Origin: Leptobrachium leishanense
Taxonomy: Eukaryota > Chordata > Amphibia > Anura > Megophryidae
Length of the DNA: 64,000 nucleotides
Direction of reading: 5' to 3'
Assembly (NCBI GenBank): GCA_009667805.1
Contig: CM019069.1
Span: forward strand, 53,510,422-53,574,421
A model generated the notes under the pieces. It worked only from the letters and a program-made list of their open reading frames with translations. It had not been told where the DNA came from and ran no database searches. Each line of letters begins with the position of its first letter. Position 1 is the first letter of the stretch. A program made the translations under genes and the position numbers. This document shows positions 39,001 through 47,239 of the stretch, in pieces.

Positions 39001-41970
39001 AGAGGAGTACAGAGAGAGCGGGGATGAGAGGAGTACAGAGAGAGCGAGGGATGAGAGAAGAGTACAGAGAGAGCGAGGGATGAGAGAGGAGTACAGAGAG
39101 AGCGAGGGATGAGAGAGGAGTACAGAAAGAGGGGTGAGAGGAGTCACATAGAGGGATGAATGAGAGATGAGTCACAGAGGAGTCAGAGAGAGAGACGGAC
39201 GGAGGAAAGGACTCAAAGATGTGTGACAGGGGTGGGAAAGAGTACACAGAAATGAGAGATACTACTTATACATACAGCACACATTACTGTGAGTTTTATT
39301 GCTGTGGAGCTCTGTGATACGCTCATACACTGCACACATTACTGTGAGTTTTATTGCTGTGGAGCTCTGTGATACGCTCATACACTGCACATTACTGTGA
39401 GTTTTATTGCTGTGGAGCTCTGTGATACGCTCATCTGTGAATATATTATTCATGACTTCTCTATAGGACAATTTCACTGCCACTGAAGATTGTTGAATTT
39501 TGACGAATTGCACCGTATTTCGCTGTCAATGAGCCAGTATTTGGCGAACTGACAGTTTAGTAAATAGACGAACTGACACGAAATTGCACCATAGGGTGAA
39601 ATTCACCGTTCGGTGCAGTTCGGTGGCAAGTTCGGGGCTTAGTGAATAAACCCTTTCTGTTAACGCACTCCTACGTCAGTCGCCCAGCCACAAATCCACT
39701 CCTAGTTCACTCCAGCACACACATTCATCAATCTCTATGACGCATAGTCCCCATTCACATCACATTCGGTCACTTTCACTCCTAATGAATGATTTTTTTT
39801 TCTGCAGCAGATATTTTTATTATTTATGGGACCTTTTTTATCATTTAAACACATTTTAATGCATTTTTATTGGTTTAAATACAAGAATAGTGTAGTTCCA
39901 TTTATTGTTTTTGTCTGCAGTCCAGCGGGCTTCAGTGGCGTTCGGCTGTCAGTCCGGCAGCATTTGGCTGGGACCCTGGGTTGTCCATAGTCACTTGCAG
40001 TAGACAACCCAGGAAGTCTGCCATCGTACGACCTAGGTTGTCCGTAGTCTGACGACCACGTTGGACGTCAGAATATGGACCCAGTGGACGGTCAGCCTAA
40101 GTCATGTTCCGTTGTAGTGCTATAAGTAAATTTTTAAAAAAGGTGTAAATATCCTTTCAGATAAGCAAAGCAACGCGGATCGATGGTTGCCTAAGTATCT
40201 AAAAATAGGCCCACCGAAATCCTCAGCACCAGGCCCATGATACCCTTAATCCGGCCCTGATGGTGAGCACAGGAAAAAGACAACGTTTCGACCTTCACAG
40301 GTCTTTGTCAACGTTGTCTTTTTCCTGTGCTCACCATGGAATAAAACCTTTTTATTCATCACACACAAGAGGTCTTTAAGTGATGGATTTCTGTGGAATT
40401 GATAGAGAATTGAATTTAACTCTAATATTAAATTCTCAATATTGCTGTTTATATAGAGCCATAGGTAACCACAGGAGACGCGCCTCCTAAACCCAGATAC
40501 AGCCAAATTCTGGGAGGATTGTTCCCTACATTTTCACATTTAGGTCTGTAGTCACACTTTTTTGTGGGTCTCTTAAAGTATTCCAATGTGAGAAGTGATC
40601 TGCCTATTGGCCTTGTTTAAATTATTCCTGCAATAATGTCTAACATTTCATAACAGACATTTATTTATTTAGACAGTATTATACCAGGAAGGATACATTG
40701 AGATTTCTCTCGTTTTCAAGTATGTCCTGACATGTCATCAAAAGTCACACAATGGATTTTAAACTAATTCCCAAACTGTTTCAAAACAGCTGTTAAGGTG
40801 CTCATTTAACATTTATTTATTTATAAATAAAGTATTTTACAAGGAAGGATACATTGAGATTTCTCTCATTTTCAAGTATGTCCTGGGTTCAAGAACATTG
40901 AAATGTTACCGTTGTTACAGAAATACAAAGTAATAAATGCAAGATATTAAAAAACACAAATATACAGATTAACACAGAAAATAAATATGTAGGAAATATA
41001 GTGATATAGTGTCATTATGTTACAGGTGCATTCCATATTGAGGTATGTTAAGTAGAGATCTCTTAAGTGACTTTAGACTGGGGGAAGATTTGATGGCGTC
41101 TGGGAGGTTATTCCATAATTGCGGTGCTCTGTAGGAAAATGAGGACCGAGACACTTTCTTTTTGTATTGTGGTATTATAAGTAAGGTGCTGGTCCTGGAT
41201 CGGAGGTTATAGGATGAGGAAACTGCTGGGGCAATCAGCCTATTCAGGTAGGTTGGCAGCTTCCCAGAAAAGCTCTTAAACACCAGGTTGGAAAGGTGAA
41301 GGGTGCGTCTGGATTCCAGCGACGGCCAGTTTAGCTCTTTTAACATGTCTCAATGGTGGGTCATGTAGTTACAAGTAGCACAAAGCGTCAGAATGAGTTA
41401 TACAATGTAGTAAGTTTCTGGAGGTGTGTGCGGGGCCGCTGCATACACTACATCTCTGTAATCAATAGCCGGCATAAGCATTTGTTGTAGAATCTGCTTT
41501 CTTACCGCGGGGCTCAGGCAGGATAAATATAATCCAATGCAATATGATCCAAGAAAATAAACAATACAAAACAAATATGCAGCAAAAAAGAGTTGATGTT
41601 TCTAAGCGTCATCATTAATTACTCTAGTCTCGTATCTGTCGGTTAAAGTATCCAGAGGTCAGATACAAAGATACAATCAGATAAACAAAAACAATATTAT
41701 ATACACAACAATAACAAATAAAACTAATCCAGACCTAGTTTTTTTATCCACCTACCTGCAAAAAAATTTGGACATATTATGAGCTAGGTACCCATCATAG
41801 TGTGCATTTACAAGGTCTCCTTTCTTGCTCTTTGGCTCACACTCGCTGGGGACAAAGGTCACCTCAATTTTTACATCTTCCTCTGTGGTTTGGGTTTCCT
41901 GGCCCTGAATTTGAGAAGCAAGAAGGCTAAAAGCCTGTAGAAACAAAAGAAATCTACAGCAGAGATGCAT
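26902..41970 (-). CDS. FKBP7: FKBP7, ER-lumenal FK506-binding protein with EF-hands
   Basis: Joined on the minus strand: 41970-41756, 31419-31268, 28444-28317, 27063-26902 (657 nt, 218 residues; human 222). All introns are GT-AG with consistent phases. Residues 1 to about 23 ([20 protein letters not shown]) are a signal peptide; a single FKBP domain follows ([58 protein letters not shown]). Compared with FKBP12 the active-site Asp37 and Trp59 positions are Cys and Leu, as also in human FKBP7 from memory. Two canonical EF-hand loops follow ([24 protein letters not shown]) and the protein ends HDEL, the ER-retrieval signal. FKBP7 is a calcium-binding ER immunophilin that associates with BiP. 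The ATG at 41970 is preferred over an in-frame one at 42147 because the signal peptide follows it directly. Confidence 0.95.
27260..27704. mobile_element. piggyBac-like MITE (CCCCTTCACTA family)
   Basis: It starts TTATCCCCTTCACTATAGAG and ends TAGTGAAGGGGTTAA: inverted repeats with TTAA on the right and TTAT on the left. It contains the inverted block agtaagaaatattt / atttcttactgta. It lies in FKBP7 intron 3. Confidence 0.65.
27835..28150 (+). repeat. Interspersed repeat (ggaacgc...ggagttcc type)
   Basis: The words ggaacgcttgggaacgcagc and ttagcactggacccctggtt have relatives at 32044-32130 and 33150-33200. The family is unknown and the borders are not definable. Confidence 0.4.
28317..28444 (-). 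CDS. FKBP7: FKBP7 coding exon 3
   Basis: Acceptor cacaag|acaaaa, donor gatgag|gtactg. Codes [20 protein letters not shown] to the first EF-hand loop [12 protein letters not shown]. The join to exon 2 (GY|DKIPP) is two residues shorter than in human FKBP7 and equal in length to FKBP14 at this point. Confidence 0.92.
28445..29084. other. FKBP7 intron 2, AT-rich, with a (GA)n microsatellite
   Basis: A (GA)n run lies near 28917-28935. A pyrimidine-type tract for the exon 3 acceptor is the complement of the A-run at 28451-28459. Nothing else is supported. Confidence 0.5.
29085..29340 (+). mobile_element. Internally deleted piggyBac-like hairpin MITE
   Basis: It begins ccccttcattgctgagcc and ends cagcagtgaaagagttaa. 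Inside are the family words catggtcatgtttcgtatta and gggagatatctgggttc. It is a short, old relative of 21446-22609. Confidence 0.55.
29341..30080. other. FKBP7 intron 2, no gene; (AT)n and (CAT)n microsatellites
   Basis: An AT run lies at about 29460-29490 and a (CAT)n run at about 29959-29981. No recognisable mobile element. Confidence 0.45.
30083..30701 (+). mobile_element. Family G MITE in FKBP7 intron
   Basis: The ends are GGGCACTATTCCC and GGGAATAGTGCC. The interior has the cttaacatggggagtgcaaa block shared with 10310 and 16490. Target duplication not clear. Confidence 0.65.
30850..31213 (-). mobile_element. piggyBac-like MITE, reverse copy of the 27260 family
   Basis: Read in reverse it matches 27260-27704: gggctgcagagagtg, cataatgccaaaagagctaa, then tttcttactttataatta, ending gtagtgaagggtttaa. 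It ends within about 55 bp of FKBP7 coding exon 2. Confidence 0.6.
31268..31419 (-). CDS. FKBP7: FKBP7 coding exon 2
   Basis: Acceptor ttttctag|tcgttc, donor ctacg|gtaaac. Codes [19 protein letters not shown] to SLAYGDKGY, the FKBP core. Confidence 0.94.
31420..32217. other. FKBP7 intron 1, mostly unrecognised
   Basis: A gggaacggagttcc-type repeat lies at 32044-32130. The 87- and 89-codon ORFs here have no recognisable features. Confidence 0.35.
32218..33075 (-). mobile_element. CR1-like LINE 3' end, copy 1
   Basis: On the minus strand it carries broken coding for the C-terminal end of a reverse-transcriptase polyprotein ([35 protein letters not shown]). A 3' UTR follows, then the tail ggacatacttgaaaacgaga...cctggtaaaatactttataa. 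Inside the 3' UTR a 50-bp segment with agtcactatgttacatg is repeated three times (32487-32590). Closest copy: 40805-41515. Confidence 0.7.
33205..34700 (-). mobile_element. L2-like LINE, 5' truncated
   Basis: Minus strand. It holds a reverse-transcriptase segment open to 33613 and a 3' UTR. The end, near 33205, has the worn tail ctacagaacttgttagtgct. It is inserted in FKBP7 intron 1 in the same orientation as FKBP7. Confidence 0.85.
33613..34700 (-). pseudogene. L2-like reverse transcriptase fragment
   Basis: The reverse transcriptase drives target-primed retrotransposition. Visible blocks: [51 protein letters not shown], the catalytic YADD in [11 protein letters not shown], then [29 protein letters not shown] and [18 protein letters not shown]. 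The frame is open for about 360 codons of the element. The endonuclease domain and the start of the RT are missing because the element is 5' truncated, so this copy is dead; the ATG at 34845 lies in the flank. Confidence 0.88.
34701..35439. other. FKBP7 intron 1, no feature recognised
   Basis: AT-rich sequence without repeats or exons that I can support. Confidence 0.35.
35440..35690 (+). mobile_element. L2-like LINE 3' end fragment
   Basis: It contains gactgtaagctcttgagccg and the tail tacagcgctacggaacttgt followed by tggcactttataaat. It aligns with 61290-61475. Confidence 0.7.
35973..36407 (+). mobile_element. Harbinger-like MITE, family A
   Basis: The ends are GGCTAGGGTCAGAC and GTCTGACCACAGCC, TSD TAA at 35970-35972 and 36408-36410. 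The right TAA is shared with the next element. Confidence 0.83.
36411..37049 (+). mobile_element. Harbinger-like MITE, family H
   Basis: It begins GGCTGGGTTCAAACCTCAGCG and ends CCAGGTGTGAACGGGGCC, with TAA at 36408-36410 and 37050-37052. The 3-bp duplication supports the same superfamily as family A. A second copy is at 45284-45678. Confidence 0.75.
36620..37040 (+). repeat. 83-bp tandem repeat inside MITE H, 5 units
   Basis: The block gggacccataggaaatcatg recurs at a strict 83-bp period (acccata at 36631, 36714, 36797, 36880, 36963). Each unit also contains gggcgttttacagcgcgcag. The copy at 45284 has only one unit, so the array grew inside this copy. Confidence 0.93.
37415..40259 (+). mobile_element. 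hAT-like element, family CAGGGCCGGATTA, long form
   Basis: The termini are CAGGGCCGGATTA and TAATCCGGCCCTG, flanked by atggtgag at 37407-37414 and 40260-40267, a perfect 8-bp target duplication. It is 2845 bp long and has no transposase. The interior is a GC-rich part (37440-37860), a 1.25-kb purine tract, three 53-55-bp tandem units at 39281-39440, and AT-rich sequence. A shorter relative with the same ends is at 59988-61028. Confidence 0.88.
37890..39145 (+). repeat. Polypurine tract, two tandem zones
   Basis: 37890-38580 is degenerate gatgaaagagagagg repeats, almost pure purine on the plus strand apart from T in ATG. 38580-39145 is a 27-28-bp unit of the type gatgagaggagtacagagag. Minus-strand ORFs with [16 protein letters not shown] cycles (up to 298 codons) are by-products. 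Confidence 0.93.
40372..40620 (+). repeat. Interspersed repeat R, copy 1 (single unit)
   Basis: It runs from about gatttctgtggaattgatag to ttttttgtgggtctctt. It includes one ggagacgcgcctcctaaacc block that is tandemly amplified in the other copy at 45229-46255. Class unknown. Confidence 0.65.
40660..40730 (-). mobile_element. LINE/SINE tail fragment
   Basis: Only the shared tail ggacatacttgaaaacgaga...tccttcctggtataata remains, on the minus strand. Confidence 0.6.
40805..41515 (-). mobile_element. CR1-like LINE 3' end, copy 2
   Basis: On the minus strand a 108-codon open piece (41346-41020) reads [18 protein letters not shown], then [18 protein letters not shown] and [11 protein letters not shown]. 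This is the usual C-terminal end of a non-LTR reverse transcriptase. The 3' UTR ends with ggacatacttgaaaatgaga...ccttgtaaaatactttattt, the tail also used by the SINEs in this window. Confidence 0.75.
41756..41970 (-). CDS. FKBP7: FKBP7 coding exon 1
   Basis: Signal peptide, the acidic segment [14 protein letters not shown] and the first FKBP strands to SKFFC. Donor cag|gtaggt, phase 2. Confidence 0.94.
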
Positions 41971-42319
41971 AGCTGTTAAGTCTCTGGAACACAGCAGAAA
42001 ATGCTCCCCCCAAAACCTTTGATCTTGGGAGCAGAGAGTCCCTATACACGTGGCAATCCTTTGAAATCTGCAGCAGAAAAAAAACCTCTCAGCAAATAGT
42101 TGTTCTCTTCCAAGAGAAAGCAGGATCAGCCTAAAAGGGTGTAACACGTAGCATCACTGTACATGGGCTGTCTCAGTACACGAGCTCTGCCCTCCTCCTG
42201 CAATTCCTAAATTCTAAAGACAAGCATGTGCAAAGAAAGCAATGGATTGCAGAGCATTTCCCTATTGCAGGGCTCAGGTTGCAGGATCAAACTGCAGAGC
42301 TAAGAGACCTGTCTGGCTC
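41971..42319. promoter_or_regulatory. FKBP7 5' UTR and upstream flank
   Basis: Single-copy-looking sequence between the FKBP7 start and the nested MITE block. An in-frame upstream ATG at 42147 would add 59 residues that hide the signal peptide, so I treat 41971 to about 42150 as leader. No TATA box stands out. Confidence 0.35.
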
Positions 42320-42346
42320 TAAGGCTGGGGTCAGACTAAAGCATTT

Positions 42347-44804
42347 TTAACCCTTTCGCTGCTGAGGCGTTTCACGCCTCTGTGCTGAGGTCATATTTAC
42401 TGGTTTTGCTCATCATGTTTAAACGTGTTTTGAAGGCTTATTTTAGTATATGACCCAGACATATTATATATCATTCTTTCCGTCAGACTCGGCAGATTCA
42501 TAATATGTCATTATTATATTTATACGTCATGACCTGTCTGTATATTATAACAAAAAATGCAATAAAATATGTATTTTCAATAATTTACAGCGTGTAAAGT
42601 GTATTTTTTTCACATTTTAATATGCGAGTAATTGCGGTTATATTTTGTATGGGGTGCGCTTGTTAAAAAAATTAGAGATGGGGTCTCATTACATTTTTTT
42701 TGGGGGGAAATTACGCGATTTTTAACAAACGCACCGCATACAAAAATCATTAGTGCAGCATCATTGTTCACATTATAATTGAAATGGGAACAATATTGCT
42801 GCATTAACAAACCAATTATAATTTTTTTTAAAATATTTTTTTACTTTTATTTTTAATTTTTTTTTTTAACCACTTCAATGCTAAGGACGCGCTCAGCGCG
42901 TCCTCAGCATTGCCCCTGGTATGCGGAGGACGCGCTGAGCGCGTCCTCGCATTGGGGTCAGCGTTCGGCCGGGTTCCGGCCGATCGCTGGCCCCTCCGGT
43001 GCGGGCTGACATCCTGGATGTCAGCCCGGCATCCGGAGCAGTGGCCGCCATTGTTATGTGTCATCGCGCCCCCGCGATGACACATAATTCAGGCGCCCCC
43101 CCCGCATGTGCGGAGGAGGCGCCTGAAAGGGAGGGGGGGGAGGTCCTTCGGACCTCTCTCCCTCCCGATCGGCGGCTCACAGGGGCTTAACCCAGGCATC
43201 ATTTGGAAGGGCACAGCCTGCCCTTCCAAATGATGCCTGGCATTAACCCCTGGGGAGCTGGATCGCAAATCGGCGCTGAAAAGCGCCGATTTGCGATCCT
43301 TCCCGGGAGCTGGCCGACATCTTGGATGTCGGCCAAGCTTCCGGGAACTCCCCCAGAGGACTGGCGTCATCGTGCGCAGCACGATGACGCCAGTCCTAGC
43401 ATTAACCCCTAACTGCCACGAAGTGTGGAGATAGGGAGTTCCAATGAACTCCCTATCTCCCGATCCGTGGCAGTTAGGGGTTAAATTTTGATATCGTTGG
43501 ATCGGCCAGAGCATGGCCGTTCCAACGATACCAAACATGAAAGTAAAAAAAAATGTAAAAAAAAAATAAAAATAAAAATAAAAAAAATTAAAAAAAAAAA
43601 TTAAAAAAAAAAAAATAAACACTTTTTTTTTTTGTTTTTTGTTTTGTTAATGCAGCAATATTGTTCCCATTTCAATTATAATGTGAACAATAATGCTGCA
43701 TTAACGATTTTTGTATGCGGTGCGTTTGTTAAAAATGGTGTCATTTTCCCCAAAAAAAAATGTAACGAGACCCCATCTCTAATTTTTTTAACAAGCGCAC
43801 CCCATACAAAATATAACCGCAATTGCTCGCATGTTAAAATGTGGAAAAAAACACTTTACACGCTGTAAATTATTGAAAATACATATTTTATTGCATTTTT
43901 TGTTATAATATACAAACATGACATAACGTATACATATAATAATGACATATTATGAATCTACCGAGTCTGACGGAAAGAACGATATATAATATGTCGATGT
44001 CATATACTAAAATAAGCCTTCAAAACAGGTTTAAACATGATGCGCAAAACAGGTAAAAAATGACCTCAGCACAGGGGCGGGAAAAGCCTCAGCAGCGAAA
44101 GGGTTAAAAAAAACTTTTTTCACAGTCGTGTTTGATATCGTTGGAACGGCCATGCTCTGGCCGATCCAACAGTACCAAACTTTAACCCCTAGCTGCCACG
44201 GATCGGGAGATAGGGGGTTCATTGGAACCCCCTATCTCCAACGTTGGTGGCAGCTAGGGGTTAACTCCAGGACTGGCGTCATCGTGCTATGCACGATGAC
44301 GCCAGTCCTCAGGGGGAGTTCCCGGAGGCTTGGCCGACATCCAAGATGTCGGCCAGCTCCGGGAAAGGATCACAAACCGGCGCTTTTCAGCGCCGATTCG
44401 TGATCCGGCTCCCCAGGGGTTAATGAGAGCCACCGTTTGGAAGGGCAGGCTGTGCCCTTCCAAGCGGTGCCTGTCTTAACCCCCTGCTCCCCGGCGATCG
44501 GGAGGGAGAGAGGTCCGAAGGACCTCCCCCCCCCTTTCAGGCGCCTTCTCCGCACATGCGGGGGGGCGCCTGAATTAGATGTCATCGCGTCGCCGCGATG
44601 ACATCTAATGTCCCCGCCGGGCTCCCGAGTGCTGGGCTGACATCCAAGATGTCAGCCCGCACCAGGGGGGGGGGGGTGCGCAGCAATCCGCCGGAATCCG
44701 GCGGATTGCTGCCTCCTGTGCTCGGACGCGCTGAGCGCGTCCGTAGCACAGGAGAACCACTTGGCTGGACGCGCTGAGCGCGTCCATAGCAGCCAAGTGG
44801 TTAA
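42347..44804 (+). mobile_element. piggyBac-like multi-hairpin MITE, inserted in MITE A
   Basis: It starts TTAACCCTTTCGCTGCTGAG at 42347 and ends AGCCAAGTGGTTAA at 44804. The layout is an AT-rich left part (42347-42865), a nested inverted copy (42866-44107) and a hairpin-rich right part (44108-44804). The right part is a string of palindromes, for example tcatcgtgctatgcacgatga, gccgacatccaagatgtcggc, gaagggcaggctgtgccctt, tgtcatcgcgtcgccgcgat and ggacgcgctgagcgcgtcc. Confidence 0.85.
42866..44107 (-). mobile_element. Same MITE family nested in inverted orientation
   Basis: TTAACCACTTCAATGCTAAGG (42866) to CAGCGAAAGGGTTAA (44107). Read on the minus strand it is one complete element: left AT-rich half 44107-43620 and hairpin half 43545-42870. 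It entered the TTAA at the junction of the host copy's two halves. The resulting order L-R'-L'-R gives long inverted repeats around both halves. Confidence 0.82.
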
Positions 44805-45283
44805 CATGCGTTTAGGCGCACTTAATCACGGCCGCAGTAGCAGTAAATGACGGCCAATATACGAATTTTTGGCCGCACGAAAGTACGGCCGCGCAACGCA
44901 AGCGAACGCATTTTTTCCGTACACAGTGCGCTGCGTCCGCATAGCGGCGTGTGTGCATGATTAGGAGACGTCAGACGCTGCTCATGTCCGGCCAACATAA
45001 CGTCTAGACACCCAAAGTTTCCTGGTTTGGATCCGTAACAAATCACGCACGAAAATGCGCATCGTATGACCGTTTTCGCGCATTCCGTGAAAAAATACGC
45101 CAATGCGTTCGGACGCACTTTTTGACGGTCGCTGCGAATAATGCGTTCGTTTGACCCTAGCCTAAGCGCAATGCAATAATGGGTCATTCCTCTGCATCCA
45201 TATTTATTTTGTATCAGCCGCTAAATACAGGTTTTATTTAAGTCATGAATTTCTGTGGAATTGATAGAGAATCGAATTTACGC

Positions 45284-45678
45284 TCAGGTGTGAACCATAG
45301 AGTTATCTCATATGCCCGTTTTTACGTGCGTATTACCTGGCGTTTTTGACAATTAGAAATGTGCGTCGTACGCGCGTTTTTTTGATTGACTACGGAGGCG
45401 CCAATGAAAAAGGCTTTAGTGCCTTTTGTGCCTGTTGCCATTTGCGGAACTCGCGTTTATACGCGCGTTTTTAATGAGGAAAATGCGCAAACGCCCATTT
45501 CAGCATGTTCGCGTTGAAGTCTATGGCCGCAAACGCGCTGTAATACGCCCCAAAGAAGCTCCTGTACTTCTTTGGGCGTAGGTGTGAACCATGCCCATGG
45601 GAAATAAAGGGATTTCAGTGTTTCAGCATTTTACAGCGCACAGGAACGCACTGTGAAACGCCCAGGTGTGAACCAGGC
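45284..45678 (+). mobile_element. MITE family H, copy 2, in repeat R
   Basis: It begins gctcaggtgtgaaccatag and ends gcccaggtgtgaaccaggcc. It carries the block cgccccaaagaagctcctgt shared with 36543. The copy R at 40372 lacks this segment, giving the empty site. Confidence 0.7.
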
Positions 45679-45736
45679 CTAAATTCAATTCTCAATATTT
45701 ATATTACTGCTTATATAGAGCCATAGGTAACCACAG

Positions 45737-46178
45737 GAGACGCGCCTCCTAAACCCAGATAAGAGACGCGCCTCCTAAACCCAGATAAGAGACGCGCCTC
45801 CTAAACCCAGATAAGAGACGCGCCTCCTAAACCCAGATAAGAGACGCGCCTCCTAAACCCAGATAAGAGACGCGCCTCCTAAGCCCAGATAAGAGACGCG
45901 CCTCCTAAGCCCAGATAAAAGACGCGCCTCCTAAACCCAGATAAAAGACGCGCCTCCTAAACCCAGATAAGAGACGCGCCTCCTAAACCCAGATAAGAGA
46001 CGCGCCTCCTAAACCCAGATAAGAGACGCGCCTCCTAAGCCCAGATAAGAGACGCGCCTCCTAAGCCCAGATAAGAGACGCGCCTCCTAAGCCCAGATAA
46101 GAGACGCGCCTCCTAAGCCCAGATAAAAGACGCGCCTCCTAAACCCAGATAAAAGACGCGCCTCCTAAACCCAGATAC
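45737..46178 (+). repeat. 26-bp minisatellite, 17 units
   Basis: The unit is gagacgcgcctcctaaaccc plus agataa, strict 26-bp period (45737, 45763, ...). Variants are aagccc for aaaccc and aaaagac for aagagac, distributed in blocks. The homologous copy R at 40372-40620 has one unit. Confidence 0.95.
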
Positions 46179-46255
46179 ACCCTAATTCTGGGAGGATTGT
46201 TCCCTACATTTTCACGTTTCGGTCTGTAGCCACACTTTTTTGTGGGTCTCTTTCT

Positions 46256-46611
46256 GGTTCAAGATTAACAGTGTGGATACTGAAGTACCTCTGTTTATAT
46301 TTCCTGTGGGATATAGGTTGTAATTATAGTGAACGATTCCCATTAAAATGAGCCCAACGTGTGACAAGTTGTCCGATGTATGGATCCAGGCACACTTCAC
46401 TATATGGTAAAACTGCATTTTTTTAATATAAGGCTGAAAAAAAAAATAAGTAGTAAAGTAAACCCTGAAGATTTTATGCTGATTCATAAGCTGCTTGCCT
46501 TATTTAATGCTGTTGATTGCATTTTTCTGGAAAGGACGTGCGAGAAAAGACGCATCAGAAAATGAAAAACAAAAGTGCTTAAAAATAGATGCGTCTTTAA
46601 AAAACATGTGT
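46256..46611. other. Intergenic, no feature recognised
   Basis: AT-rich sequence; the 91-codon minus-strand ORF over it has no recognisable motif. Confidence 0.35.
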
Positions 46612-47239
46612 TTAACCTCCCTGGCGGTCTAATTTTTTCAAAATTTCGTGTCTAAAAGCATCTCAATTTTTTTTTAAAGGAAACGTGTTTTTGTACATAG
46701 TTAGCCTGTAATAATTAGGAATCACGCACTGAAATCCGTGCAATCAAGAGTCCTTACTGGTAAAATCCTTTATAAATAAATTAATAAAAAATAAATAGTA
46801 AATACACTGAGTCCGATAAAGTTTGAAACACGACATAATAACTTATTATCCCAAAAATAATTATCCAAAATAATGCAAATAAATGATATTCAATAAAATA
46901 CAACAAAAAACACTGAAATCTGTCTACAAGCAAGGGTGAGACGATGTATGGTCTATTTCTTATCCTGTACTGCCACCTAGTGGCCGTTCATAAACATTAC
47001 ATTTTGGATTATACAGTGTAAACTGTAAAAAATATTCCTTTTATGTTAGCCCCGCCCCCTGCATCGTGTGACTCGCAGGGAGCCTTCCAGGAAGCAGCTC
47101 CCCGCAATCACACTGCGGGACAGCGAGGGAGCCAGGAGGAGGTGAGTAAACATCCAGCCCGAGTGTGGCTCGGGGTTACCGTTCACAGTAGCGAAATTTA
47201 ACCCCGAGTCACACTCGGGAATACCGCCAGGGAGGTTAA
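46612..47239. mobile_element. piggyBac-like MITE (TTAACCTCCCTGGCGGT family)
   Basis: Perfect inverted ends TTAACCTCCCTGGCGGT and ACCGCCAGGGAGGTTAA. TTAA forms both edges (46612-46615, 47236-47239). The interior has a LINE-tail scrap near 46757-46790 and the inverted pair cccgagtgtggctcgggg / ccgagtcacactcggg near the right end. Confidence 0.8.

Larger units (their letters stand above)
37373..40371. mobile_element. 146-bp foldback element split by a hAT insertion
   Basis: The left arm 37373-37414 (ctcttgtgtgtgatgaataa...) and the right piece 40268-40371 (ending ttattcatcacacacaagag) rejoin into a 146-bp hairpin. Its arms run through aggaaaaagacaacgtt on both sides of a short loop with ttcacaggtctttgtc. 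The hAT element at 37415-40259 sits in the left arm. Confidence 0.8.
42323..45162 (-). mobile_element. Harbinger-like MITE, family A, host of a two-level nest
   Basis: The left end GGCTGGGGTCAGAC and right end TTGACCCTAGCC are flanked by TAA at 42320-42322 and 45163-45165. Only about 20 bp of one end lies left of the insertion at 42347. The rest (44805-45162) reads as the reverse complement of the 967-1392 copy. Confidence 0.8.
45229..46255 (+). repeat. Interspersed repeat R, copy 2 (expanded)
   Basis: The same start (gaatttctgtggaattgata) and end (ttttttgtgggtctctt) as 40372-40620. It holds two additions: MITE H at 45284-45678 and a 26-bp array at 45737-46178. Confidence 0.75.

Noticed and set aside
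37820..39247. Long Ser/Leu/Pro-rich ORFs on the minus strand (298, 187, 126 codons)
   Set aside because: They are translations of a purine tandem tract, open in several frames at once, inside a hAT element in an intron.
41756..42147. Start of FKBP7 at the upstream in-frame ATG (131-codon exon 1 reading)
   Set aside because: It would place 59 poorly conserved residues before the signal peptide; the ATG at 41970 gives the expected secreted N-terminus.
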